Below are positions 28,080 through 36,492 of a DNA stretch of 64,000 bases, piece by piece. The position numbers were made by a program, and so were the translations under genes. The notes under the pieces are model-generated. The model saw only the letters and a program-made list of their open reading frames with translations. It was not told the origin of the DNA and made no database searches. Location: the NCBI RefSeq assembly GCF_017114865.1, contig NZ_JADEYH010000018.1, positions 61,592 to 125,591 on the forward strand. Direction: 5' to 3'. The number at the start of each line of letters is the position of its first letter. Positions within the stretch are counted from its first letter, which is position 1. The stretch is from Streptomyces verrucosisporus. Its GTDB lineage: Bacteria; Actinomycetota; Actinomycetes; Streptomycetales; Streptomycetaceae.

Positions 28080-29048
28080 ATGACCACTGCCGAACCGTCG
28101 CCCTCCCTCAGGCCGGGGGACCCCGAGGAGACCGCCGCGGCCCTCACCAAGGGCACAGCCGGCCCGCGGCGACCCGCGAACGCGCCCGGCGGGGGCGCCG
28201 GGCGGGACGGGGGCGGCACGGAGGGACGCACCCTCAACGCCTTCTCGCACGCCTTCCTGGTGCTGTGGGCCGTGATGGCCGCCGGGCCCCTGCTGTGGGC
28301 GGTGATGAACTCCTTCAAGTCCTCCGGCGCCATCCTGGAGGACCCCTGGTCGCTGCCGGTCAAGCTGAACTGGGAGAACTGGTCCTTCGCCTGGAACGAG
28401 GCGAACATCGGCCAGTACACGATCAACTCGGTGATCGTGGTGGGCGGTTCGGTGGCCGGCACCATGCTGCTGGGCTCGATGGTGGCCTACGTCCTGGCCC
28501 GCTACGACTTCCCCGGCAACCGGCTGGTGTACTTCCTGTTCGTCGGCGGCATGGCCTTCCCGATCATCGTCGCCCTGGTGCCGCTGTTCTTCGTGATGAA
28601 GAACTTCGCGCTGCTGGACACCTACCACGGCCTGATCCTGGTCTACATCGCCTACTCGCTGCCGTTCACCGTCTTCTTCATGTCGGCCTTCTTCCGCACC
28701 CTGCCCTCCTCCATCGCGGAGGCCGCCGAGATCGACGGCGCCTCGCACAGCCGGATCTTCTTCCAGGTCATGCTGCCGATGGCCAAGCCCGGCCTGATAA
28801 GCGTGGGGATCTTCAACTTCCTGGGGCAGTGGAACCAGTACCTCATCCCCCAGGTGGTGCACGTGGGCGACGCCGACAAGTACGTGCTCACCCAGGGCCT
28901 GGCCAACCTGGCGGCCCAGACCGGCTACCGCGGCAACTGGGGCGGGCTCTTCGCCGGCCTGACCCTGGCCGTGCTGCCCATCCTCGTCGTCTACGTCGTC
29001 TTCCAGCGCCAGGTGCAGGCGGGACTGACCGCGGGCGCGCTGAAGTAG
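28080..29048 (+). CDS. ngcG: GlcNAc/chitobiose ABC transporter permease
   Basis: This 322-aa protein is a MalG/UgpE-type permease with six helices between about residues 55 and 310, and the EAA loop SIAEAAEIDGASHSRIFFQVMLP. Its N-terminal 45 residues are polar and low-complexity. It pairs with the preceding permease. A 17-bp perfect hairpin terminator ends the operon 20 bp downstream. Confidence 0.9.
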   Translation: MTTAEPSPSLRPGDPEETAAALTKGTAGPRRPANAPGGGAGRDGGGTEGRTLNAFSHAFLVLWAVMAAGPLLWAVMNSFKSSGAILEDPWSLPVKLNWENWSFAWNEANIGQYTINSVIVVGGSVAGTMLLGSMVAYVLARYDFPGNRLVYFLFVGGMAFPIIVALVPLFFVMKNFALLDTYHGLILVYIAYSLPFTVFFMSAFFRTLPSSIAEAAEIDGASHSRIFFQVMLPMAKPGLISVGIFNFLGQWNQYLIPQVVHVGDADKYVLTQGLANLAAQTGYRGNWGGLFAGLTLAVLPILVVYVVFQRQVQAGLTAGALK

Positions 29049-29067
29049 GCCCGGCCCCCGCCACCCG

Positions 29068-29106
29068 CCCCGGGGCGGCCACCGCACACCGGTGGCCGCC
29101 CCGGGG
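29068..29106 (+). terminator. Terminator of ngcEFG
   Basis: A perfect 17-bp stem (29068-29084 with 29090-29106) has loop CACAC, 20 nt after ngcG. Confidence 0.85.
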
Positions 29107-29303
29107 TCTCTCCGTGCGCTCGGACGGTCACCTTCCGTGCGCGTGTAACATCCGAGCGCCCACCCCGCTCAAGGTCTTGACGGGAGAGAACGCTTCAGGC
29201 TGTCCTTATGGTTCACGTGTTGGAGACAAGCCGCACCCCGTCGGCGTGGTGCGGCCTACGGGCAGGTCGTCGAGCCGCCCGTCGAGGCGGGAGTGGATGA
29301 GTC

Positions 29304-30539
29304 GTGGAGACTCCGGGGTCGCAGTCCTCTCTGCACCGGGCCAATCTGGAACGGGTGGTACGAGCCGTGCGCATCGCGGGCTCGCTCACCCAGGCGGAGA
29401 TCGCGCGGACCACGGGGCTGTCGGCCGCGACGGTCTCCAACATCGTCCGGGAGCTCAAGGACAACGGCACGGTCGAGGTCACCCCGACCTCCGCCGGAGG
29501 GCGCCGGGCCCGCAGCGTCTCGCTGTCGGGGGACGCCGGGATCGTCGTCGGCGTCGACTTCGGCCACTCCCACCTGCGCGTGGCCGTCGGCAACCTGGCC
29601 CACCAGGTGCTCGCCGAGGAGTCCGAGCCCATCGACGTGGACGCCTCCGCCTCCCAGGGCTTCGACCGGGCCGAGCGGCTGGTGGCACGGCTGATCGAGG
29701 TGACCGGCTTCCGCCGCGAGAAGGTCATCGGGATGGGCCTGGGCGTCCCCGGCCCGATCGACGTCGAGACCGGCGTGCTGGGCTCCAGCACCATCCTGCC
29801 GGGCTGGGCCGGGACCAATCCGCGCGAGGAGTTGTCCTCACGGCTCGGCGTGGAGGTCCACGTCGACAACGACGCCAACCTCGGCGCGCTGGGCGAGCTG
29901 GTGTGGGGCAGCGGGCGCGGCGCGCGGGACCTGGCGTACATCAAGGTCGCCAGCGGCGTCGGCGCGGGCCTGGTGATCGACGGCCAGATCTACCGGGGCC
30001 CCGGCGGCACCGCGGGTGAGATCGGCCACATCACGCTGGACGAGTCCGGCCCGGTGTGCCGGTGCGGCAACCGCGGCTGCCTGGAGACCTTCACCGCGGC
30101 CCGCTACGTCCTGCCGCTGCTGCACTCCAGCCACGGTCCCGATCTGACCATGCCCGAGATGGTCAGGCTCGCCCGCTCCGGCGACCTGGGCTGCCGCCGG
30201 GTGGTGGCCGACGTCGGGCGCCATGTGGGCAGCGGTGTCGCGAACCTGTGCAATCTGCTCAATCCCAGCCGGGTCGTGCTCGGCGGCGATCTGGCCGAGG
30301 CCGGCGAGCTGGTGCTCGACCCGATCCGCGACTCGGTCTCCCGGTACGCCATCCCCAGCGCGGCCCGGCAGCTGACGGTGGTGCCCGGCGCGCTGGGCGG
30401 CCGCGCGGAGGTGCTGGGCGCGCTGGCGCTGGTGCTGAGCGAGATGGGCGACTCCACGCTGCTGGACGGTTCGCTGAACGGCTCGCCGGGCGGGGCCGCC
30501 GGGCGCGTGCCGGCCGTCGCCGCGTCCGCCGGGGCCTGA
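29304..30539 (+). CDS. rok7B7: ROK-family transcriptional regulator (Rok7B7-like)
   Basis: This 411-aa protein starts at GTG. Residues about 12-70 form a winged helix (SLTQAEIARTTGLSAATVSNIVREL). Residues about 80-390 form a ROK sugar-kinase-like fold with the zinc motif CRCGNRGCLE after GHITLDESGPV. The phosphate-1-like VGVDFGHSHLRVAV is followed by a variant lacking clear kinase function. Its position between ngcEFG and xylFGH matches SCO6008 (Rok7B7), which is known to affect xylose uptake, carbon catabolite repression and antibiotic production in S. coelicolor. It probably controls xylF downstream and possibly ngcEFG upstream. Confidence 0.9.
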   Translation: METPGSQSSLHRANLERVVRAVRIAGSLTQAEIARTTGLSAATVSNIVRELKDNGTVEVTPTSAGGRRARSVSLSGDAGIVVGVDFGHSHLRVAVGNLAHQVLAEESEPIDVDASASQGFDRAERLVARLIEVTGFRREKVIGMGLGVPGPIDVETGVLGSSTILPGWAGTNPREELSSRLGVEVHVDNDANLGALGELVWGSGRGARDLAYIKVASGVGAGLVIDGQIYRGPGGTAGEIGHITLDESGPVCRCGNRGCLETFTAARYVLPLLHSSHGPDLTMPEMVRLARSGDLGCRRVVADVGRHVGSGVANLCNLLNPSRVVLGGDLAEAGELVLDPIRDSVSRYAIPSAARQLTVVPGALGGRAEVLGALALVLSEMGDSTLLDGSLNGSPGGAAGRVPAVAASAGA

Positions 30540-30637
30540 CGGGCCCCGGTCGGGAGCGGGCCGGGAGCGCGGAAAACAAGCGAAGAGAGGGACGGGACGA
30601 ACGGGGGCCAAAGGGGCCTCCGTGCCTGTGCCATGCC

Positions 30638-30655
30638 GGCGAGAGCGCTCTCGCC
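30638..30655. promoter_or_regulatory. Perfect 18-bp palindrome upstream of xylF (LacI-type operator?)
   Basis: GGCGAGAGCGCTCTCGCC is perfectly self-complementary and has the central AGCGCT found in LacI-family sites such as the CebR box. It lies 99 bp after the ROK stop and 141 bp before xylF. It could alternatively be a short hairpin in the ROK transcript. Confidence 0.5.
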
Positions 30656-30700
30656 GCCACTCTGTGTTCACCTTGTTCACGCATGGCATCGTTGCTGTCT

Positions 30701-30753
30701 CGTTAAGAATTTACTTCTTGACGGCAGGTGTTACTGCGAGTTGACTTCCTGCC
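30701..30753 (+). promoter_or_regulatory. xylF control region with two ROK-type half-sites
   Basis: An AT-rich island carries the inverted repeat CGTTAAGAA-N5-TTCTTGACG (30701-30723). Inside it TTTACTTCTTGAC (30710-30722) fits the Rok7B7 consensus TTKAMKHSTTSAV as I remember it. A second copy, TTGACTTCCTGCC (30741-30753), fits 11 of 13 positions and lies 31 bp further on, three helical turns away. The region ends 42 bp before the xylF start. Confidence 0.55.
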
Positions 30754-30795
30754 ACCTCGGCCGCAGTGACGCGGCCTCGTCAGGGAGGTTTCTGT

Positions 30796-31902
30796 ATGAA
30801 CACGCAACTGCGCCGTGCCGCCGTGGCCGTGGCCGCAACCGCCATGGCCGTCTCGCTCGCCGCCTGCGGCAGCGCCAAGGAAGCCGGAGGCGGCGCCTCG
30901 GACGGCGACGACAAGAAGAAGGACGGCCCGCTGACCATCGGCCTGCTGCTGCCGGAGGACCAGACGGCCCGTTACGAGAACTTCGACAAGCCGCTCATAG
31001 AGAAGAGAATCAAGGAGCTCTGCTCCGACTGCGAGATCAGCTACGTCAACGCCAAGGAGGACGCGTCGACGCAGCAGCAGCAGATGAACTCGATGATCAC
31101 CAAGAAGGTGGACGCGATCATCCTGGACGCGGTGGACGCCAAGTCCATCGCCGGTTCCGTCAACAAGGCCGACCAGGCCGGCATCCCGGTCGTCGCCTAC
31201 GACCGCCTCGCCGAGGGCCCGATCTCCGCCTACACCTCCTTCGACAACGAGCAGGTCGGCAAGGTCCAGGGCACCGCCCTGCTGGAGAAGCTCGGCGACA
31301 AGGCCGAGGACGGCCAGATCGTCATGATGAACGGGTCGCCGACCGACCCCAACGCGGCCATGTTCAAGAAGGGCGCCAAGTCCGTCCTGGACGGCAAGGT
31401 CAAGGTGGGCAAGTCCTACGACACCACCGGCTGGAAGCCCGAAGAGGCCAACAAGAACATGAGCGGCGCCATCGCCTCCCTGGGCAAGGAGAACATCGTC
31501 GGCGTCTACTCCGCCAACGACGGCATGGCCGGCGGCATCATCACCGCCCTCAAGAGCGCCGGCGTCGACCCGCTGCCGCCGGTCACCGGCCAGGACGCCG
31601 AACTGGCGGGCGTCCAGCGCATCATCTCCGGCGACCAGTTCATGACGGTCTACAAGCCCTTCCAGCCCGAGGCCTACGCCGCCGCCGAGATGGCCGTCGC
31701 CCTGGCCCGCGGCGAGAAGCCGGAGACCGAGACCACCGTCGACAGCGCGACCACCAAGGACGTGCCCGCGACCCTGATCGAGCCGATCGCGGTGACCGTC
31801 GACAACCTCAAGGACACCGTCGTCGAGGACGGCCTCTACACGGTGGAGGAGATCTGCACGGCCAAGTACGCCGAGGCGTGCGAGAAGGCCGGTCTGAAGT
31901 AA
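30796..31902 (+). CDS. xylF: Xylose ABC transporter, substrate-binding lipoprotein
   Basis: The product has 368 residues from ATG 30796, with AGGGAGG eight bases upstream. The signal peptide ends in the lipobox LAAC. The mature protein is a periplasmic-binding-protein type 1 (RbsB/XylF-like) sugar-binding fold. Motifs YVNAKEDASTQQQQMNSM, PVVAYDRLAEG and VYSANDGMAGGII are typical of xylose-binding proteins. It forms an operon with the ATPase and permease downstream, under the ROK-like region just upstream. Confidence 0.93.
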   Translation: MNTQLRRAAVAVAATAMAVSLAACGSAKEAGGGASDGDDKKKDGPLTIGLLLPEDQTARYENFDKPLIEKRIKELCSDCEISYVNAKEDASTQQQQMNSMITKKVDAIILDAVDAKSIAGSVNKADQAGIPVVAYDRLAEGPISAYTSFDNEQVGKVQGTALLEKLGDKAEDGQIVMMNGSPTDPNAAMFKKGAKSVLDGKVKVGKSYDTTGWKPEEANKNMSGAIASLGKENIVGVYSANDGMAGGIITALKSAGVDPLPPVTGQDAELAGVQRIISGDQFMTVYKPFQPEAYAAAEMAVALARGEKPETETTVDSATTKDVPATLIEPIAVTVDNLKDTVVEDGLYTVEEICTAKYAEACEKAGLK

Positions 31903-32009
31903 CGGTCCGGCACTCCGCCGGCCCACCGGTGCCCGCGCCCCCTCGTCACCCCGCCGGGCGCGGGCGCCGTGCGGTCCCCACCCCCGTTTCGTCCTAGGAG
32001 TTGGTTCAC

Positions 32010-32789
32010 GTGTCCGCTACGCCTGTACTGGCGTTGCGCGGAATCTCCAAGCGCTTCGGTGCCGTTCAGGCGCTCACCGACGTCGATCTGGAGGTCCACG
32101 CCGGCGAGGTGGTCGCCCTGGTGGGCGACAACGGCGCCGGGAAGTCCACCCTCGTGAAGACGATCGCCGGCGTCGGCCCCGCCGACGAGGGCGTCTTCGA
32201 GTGGCAGGGCCGAGCCGTCGAGGTCAACCGGCCGCACGACGCCCAGGAACTGGGCATCGCGACCGTCTACCAGGACCTCGCGCTCTGCGACAACCTCGAC
32301 GTGGTCGGCAACCTGTTCCTCGGGCGCGAGATCCTGCGCTCCGGCGTCCTCGACGAGATCGAGATGGAGCGCCGCGCCCGGGAACTGCTCGACACCCTGT
32401 CGATCCGCATCCCCAGCGTCCGCATCCCCGTCGCCTCCCTCTCCGGCGGCCAGCGGCAGGTCGTCGCCATCGCCCGCTCGATGCTGGGCGAGCCGAGACT
32501 CGTCATCCTCGACGAGCCCACCGCGGCCCTCGGCGTCGAGCAGACCGCCCAGGTCCTCGACCTGGTCGAGAGGCTGCGCGAACGCGGCCTGGCCGTCATC
32601 CTCATCAGCCACAACATGGCGGACGTCAAGGCGGTCGCCGACAAGGTGGCGGTGCTCCGGCTCGGCCGCAACAACGGCGTCTTCGACGTCGCGAGCACAT
32701 CCCAGGAAGAGATCATCTCCGCCATCACCGGCGCCACGGAGAACGCCGTGACCCGCCGCAAGGCGCGTACCGCGGGGAGCCGACCGTGA
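32010..32789 (+). CDS. xylG: Xylose ABC transporter, ATPase
   Basis: The product has 259 residues from GTG 32010, nine bases after TAGGAG. All ABC motifs are present: Walker A GDNGAGKST, Q-loop VYQDLALC, signature LSGGQ, Walker B VILDEPTAALG and the switch His in SHNM. It has a single ABC module, unlike the roughly 500-residue double-module XylG/RbsA of enterobacteria, so it should work as a homodimer. It overlaps xylH by four bases (GTGA). Confidence 0.93.
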   Translation: MSATPVLALRGISKRFGAVQALTDVDLEVHAGEVVALVGDNGAGKSTLVKTIAGVGPADEGVFEWQGRAVEVNRPHDAQELGIATVYQDLALCDNLDVVGNLFLGREILRSGVLDEIEMERRARELLDTLSIRIPSVRIPVASLSGGQRQVVAIARSMLGEPRLVILDEPTAALGVEQTAQVLDLVERLRERGLAVILISHNMADVKAVADKVAVLRLGRNNGVFDVASTSQEEIISAITGATENAVTRRKARTAGSRP

Positions 32790-34102
32790 GTGAGACCAAG
32801 CTTTCCAAGAACCCCGAGAACTCCGGGGACCCCCGGGCCGCGGCCACCGCCTCCGGAAACGGCGCGGCCGCCCAGGCAGCCACGCCCGCCGTCGACCCCC
32901 GGCTGCTCGTGCGCGAGGAGGGCCTGGCGGGCTACTGGACCGACTTCAAGCGGAAGATGCGCACCGGCGAACTGGGCTCCGTCCCCGTCGTCGTCGGCCT
33001 GATCCTCATCTGGGCGATCTTCCAGTTCCAGGACTCGGCCTTCCTGTCCGCCGAGAACCTCTCCAACCTGTCGGTCTACATCGTCGGCACCGGACTGATC
33101 TCCGTCGGCATCGTCTTCGTGCTGCTGCTGGGCGAGATCGACCTGTCGGTCGGCTCGGTCAGCGGCCTGGCCTCCGCCGTCTTCGCCGTACTCGCCGTCA
33201 ACAACGGGATGAACGAGTGGCTGGCGGTCGTCCTGGCACTGCTCACCGGCGCCGCGGTCGGAGCCTTCCACGGCTACTTCTTCGCCAGGATCGGTGTCCC
33301 CGCCTTCGTCGTCACCCTGGCGGGCCTGCTGGCCTGGAACGGCCTGATGCTGAAGGTGCTGGGCACCGACGGCACCATCAACCTGGACCGCGAGGGCCTG
33401 GTCGGCACCCTGTCCAACCACTACTTCACCGACATCGCCGTCGCCTACGGCACCGCGGCGGTCGCGGTCGGCGTCTTCTTCGCCGTCCAGTTCGCCGGCG
33501 CCCGGCGCCGCGCCGCGGCCGGCATCCCCGCCCGCCCGCTCAGCGAGATCATCGTGCGCACCGCGGTGCTGGCCCTGCTGGCCTTCGGCGCCGCCCACAT
33601 GCTCAACCAGTACCGGGGCATGCCGCTGGCGCTGCTGATCTTCCTGGTCGTGCTGGTGGCGCTGGACTTCGTCCTCAAGCGCACCTCCTACGGCCGCAAG
33701 GTCTTCGCGCTCGGCGGCAACACCGAGGCGGCGCGCCGCGCCGGCATCAACGTCGAACTGGTGCGCATCTCGGTCTTCTCCGTCGCGGGCACCATGGCCG
33801 CCTTCGGCGGACTGATGATCGCCTCCCGCATCCTGGCCGCCAACCAGGGCGCGGGCAGCGGCAACCTCCTGATGGAGGCCATCGCCGCGGCCGTCATCGG
33901 CGGCACCAGCCTCTTCGGCGGGCGCGGCTCGGTGTGGTCCGCGCTGCTGGGCATGCTGGTGATCGGCTCGATCGCCAACGGCATGGCCCTGCTGGGCATC
34001 GCCGCCGCCATCCAGTACATGATCACGGGCGCGGTGCTGCTGGCCGCGGTCGTCATCGACTCGGTCTCCCGGCGCACCCAGCGCTCGGCGGGCCGGAGCT
34101 GA
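32786..34102 (+). CDS. xylH: Xylose ABC transporter, permease
   Basis: The product has 438 residues from the GTG that overlaps the xylG stop. The first ~60 residues are polar and disordered. About ten membrane helices follow. The family motif GEIDLSVGSVSGL and the C-terminal GGTSLFGGRGSVWSALLG identify the BPD_transp_2 (RbsC/XylH) group. It completes the XylFGH importer for D-xylose, the monomer released from xylan. Confidence 0.93.
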   Translation: MSETKLSKNPENSGDPRAAATASGNGAAAQAATPAVDPRLLVREEGLAGYWTDFKRKMRTGELGSVPVVVGLILIWAIFQFQDSAFLSAENLSNLSVYIVGTGLISVGIVFVLLLGEIDLSVGSVSGLASAVFAVLAVNNGMNEWLAVVLALLTGAAVGAFHGYFFARIGVPAFVVTLAGLLAWNGLMLKVLGTDGTINLDREGLVGTLSNHYFTDIAVAYGTAAVAVGVFFAVQFAGARRRAAAGIPARPLSEIIVRTAVLALLAFGAAHMLNQYRGMPLALLIFLVVLVALDFVLKRTSYGRKVFALGGNTEAARRAGINVELVRISVFSVAGTMAAFGGLMIASRILAANQGAGSGNLLMEAIAAAVIGGTSLFGGRGSVWSALLGMLVIGSIANGMALLGIAAAIQYMITGAVLLAAVVIDSVSRRTQRSAGRS

Positions 34103-34137
34103 CCGCCCACCCGCCCACCCGCCCCTCCGTTCCCGCC

Positions 34138-34174
34138 CGGTGCCGGGCCCCTCATCCCCAGGGGCCCGGCACCG
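34138..34174 (+). terminator. Terminator of xylFGH
   Basis: A perfect 15-bp stem (34138-34152 with 34160-34174) has a 7-nt loop, 35 nt after xylH. Confidence 0.85.
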
Positions 34175-34341
34175 GCCCTTGTGCGCGGCCGCCCCCACAC
34201 CGACCGGGGGCCGTTCCCGCGACACACCGCGACACACCCGGACGGCGGCAACGCGGTGGCCGCCGCACGACCGGGCGACCGGAACATTAGACTCATCGGA
34301 TCGGCACAAGCCCGTACGGCTCGACCAGCAAGGAGGCACGG

Positions 34342-36309
34342 GTGGCTCTGCTGACCCGCATCACGGGACCGCGCGATCTCGACCGGCTCAGCCCCGAAGA
34401 GCTCGACCAGCTCGCCCGGGAGATCCGGACCTTCCTCGTCGAGGCGGTCTCCAAGACCGGTGGCCACCTCGGCCCCAACCTGGGCGTGGTCGAGCTGACC
34501 ATCGCCCTGCACCGGGTCTTCGAGTCGCCCAGGGACAAGGTCCTCTTCGACACCGGACACCAGAGCTACGTCCACAAGCTGCTCACCGGGCGGCAGGACT
34601 TCTCAAGACTGCGGGCCAGGGGCGGGATCTCCGGCTACCCCTCGCGGGCCGAGTCCGAGCACGACGTCATCGAGAACTCCCACGCCTCCACCGTGCTGGG
34701 CTGGGCCGACGGACTGGCCAAGGCCAACCAGGTGCTGGGCCGCGAGGACCACCACGTGGCCGCGGTCATCGGCGACGGCGCACTCACCGGCGGCATGGCC
34801 TGGGAGGCGCTCAACAACATCGCCGCCGCCAAGGACCGCCCCCTGGTCATCGTCGTCAACGACAACGAGCGCTCCTACGCGCCCACCATCGGCGGCCTGG
34901 CCGACCACCTGGCCACCCTGCGCACCACCGACGGCTACGAGCGCTTCCTGGCCCGCAGCAAGGACCTGCTCAACCGCACCCCGGTCGTCGGCAGGCCGCT
35001 GTACGAGACCCTGCACGGCGCCAAGAAGGGCATCAAGGACGTCATCGCCCCGCAGGGCATGTTCGAGGACCTGGGCCTGAAGTACCTCGGCCCCATCGAC
35101 GGCCACGACATAGCGGCACTGGAGTCCGCCCTGACCCGCGCCAAGCGCTTCGGCGGCCCGGTCATCGTCCACTGCCTGACCGAGAAGGGCCGCGGCTACC
35201 AGCCCGCCGTCCAGCACGAGGCCGACCGCTTCCACGCCGTCGGCGTCATCCACCCCGACACCGGGCTGCCGGTGGCCGCCTCCGGCGCCGACTGGACCTC
35301 GGTCTTCGGCGAGGAGATGGTCGAGCTCGGCCGCGAGCGCGCGGACGTCGTGGCCATCACCGCCGCGATGCTCCAGCCGGTCGGCCTGCGGAAGTTCGCC
35401 GAGACCTTCCCCGACCGCGTCTACGACGTGGGCATCGCCGAGCAGCACGGCGCCGTCTCGGCGGCCGGACTGGCCACCGGCGGACTGCACCCGGTCTTCG
35501 CCGTCTACGCCACCTTCCTCAACCGCGCCTTCGACCAGGTGCTGATGGACGTCGCCCTGCACAGGTGCGGGGTGACGTTCGTGCTGGACCGGGCCGGGGT
35601 CACCGGCACCGACGGCGCCTCCCACAACGGCATGTGGGACATGTCGATCCTCCAGGTCGTCCCCGGACTGCGGATCGCCGCCCCGCGCGACGCCGACCAG
35701 CTCCGTGCCCAGCTGCGCGAGGCCGTCGAGGTGAAGGACGCCCCGACGGTGGTGCGCTTCTCCAAGGGCGCCGTCGGCCCGTCCGTGCCCGCCGTCTCCA
35801 CGATCGGCGGCATGGACGTGCTGCGCGAGGCGCGGACGGAGGAGGGCGAGCGGCCGGACGTGCTGCTGGTCTCCGTCGGCGCGCTGGCCCCGATGTGCCT
35901 GGAGATCGCCGGCCTGCTGGAGAAGCAGGGCATCTCCACCACCGTGGTGGACCCCCGCTGGGTCAAGCCGGTCGACGAGGCGCTGCCGCCGCTGGCGGAC
36001 CGCCACCGCGTCGTGGTCACCGTGGAGGACAACAGCCGGGCGGGCGGCGTCGGCTCGGCGATCGCGCAGGCGCTGCGCGACGCGGGCGTGGACGTGCCGC
36101 TGCGCGACTTCGGCATCCCCCCGAAGTTCCTGGACCACGCCTCCCGCGCCGAGGTGCTCGCCGAGATCGGCCTGACCGCGCCGGACATCGCCCGCCAGGT
36201 CACCGGTCTGGTCGCCAAGCTCGGCGGCCGCTACGGCACCGGCGACACCGAGAGCGCCGAGGCCACCGAGCGCGCGGACGGCATCGGCACGGAGGCCGCC
36301 CGGGACTGA
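34342..36309 (+). CDS. dxs: 1-deoxy-D-xylulose-5-phosphate synthase
   Basis: This 655-aa protein starts at GTG with AAGGAGG upstream. It condenses pyruvate and glyceraldehyde 3-phosphate to DXP, the first step of the MEP isoprenoid pathway. The thiamine-diphosphate motif GDGALTGGMAWEALNN lies near residue 150. DTGHQSYVHKLLTGR lies near 75. The transketolase-type pyrimidine-domain motif VGIAEQHGAVSAAGLATGG lies near 370. The full length of the family is present. The C-terminal ~30 residues are acidic and variable. Streptomycetes often have two dxs copies; whether this is the main one cannot be told here. Confidence 0.96.
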   Translation: MALLTRITGPRDLDRLSPEELDQLAREIRTFLVEAVSKTGGHLGPNLGVVELTIALHRVFESPRDKVLFDTGHQSYVHKLLTGRQDFSRLRARGGISGYPSRAESEHDVIENSHASTVLGWADGLAKANQVLGREDHHVAAVIGDGALTGGMAWEALNNIAAAKDRPLVIVVNDNERSYAPTIGGLADHLATLRTTDGYERFLARSKDLLNRTPVVGRPLYETLHGAKKGIKDVIAPQGMFEDLGLKYLGPIDGHDIAALESALTRAKRFGGPVIVHCLTEKGRGYQPAVQHEADRFHAVGVIHPDTGLPVAASGADWTSVFGEEMVELGRERADVVAITAAMLQPVGLRKFAETFPDRVYDVGIAEQHGAVSAAGLATGGLHPVFAVYATFLNRAFDQVLMDVALHRCGVTFVLDRAGVTGTDGASHNGMWDMSILQVVPGLRIAAPRDADQLRAQLREAVEVKDAPTVVRFSKGAVGPSVPAVSTIGGMDVLREARTEEGERPDVLLVSVGALAPMCLEIAGLLEKQGISTTVVDPRWVKPVDEALPPLADRHRVVVTVEDNSRAGGVGSAIAQALRDAGVDVPLRDFGIPPKFLDHASRAEVLAEIGLTAPDIARQVTGLVAKLGGRYGTGDTESAEATERADGIGTEAARD

Positions 36310-36352
36310 CGCCCCAGGGCCCGGCCGAGCCCCCCTTCCCCGGCCGGTCCGC

Positions 36353-36382
36353 CCGGCCCGTCCGGCACCCCGGACGGGCCGG
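36353..36382 (+). terminator. Terminator of dxs
   Basis: A perfect 13-bp stem (36353-36365 with 36370-36382) has loop CACC, 44 nt after dxs. Confidence 0.7.
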
Positions 36383-36492
36383 CGAGCCCGGTTCCCGAGC
36401 CCGCCCCGAAGCCGCCTTTGCCGCCCCGGCACGCCGCACCGGCGCCCACCGGAGCGGCGGGGGCGGCGGAGGGGACGGATAGGTTGTAGCCC

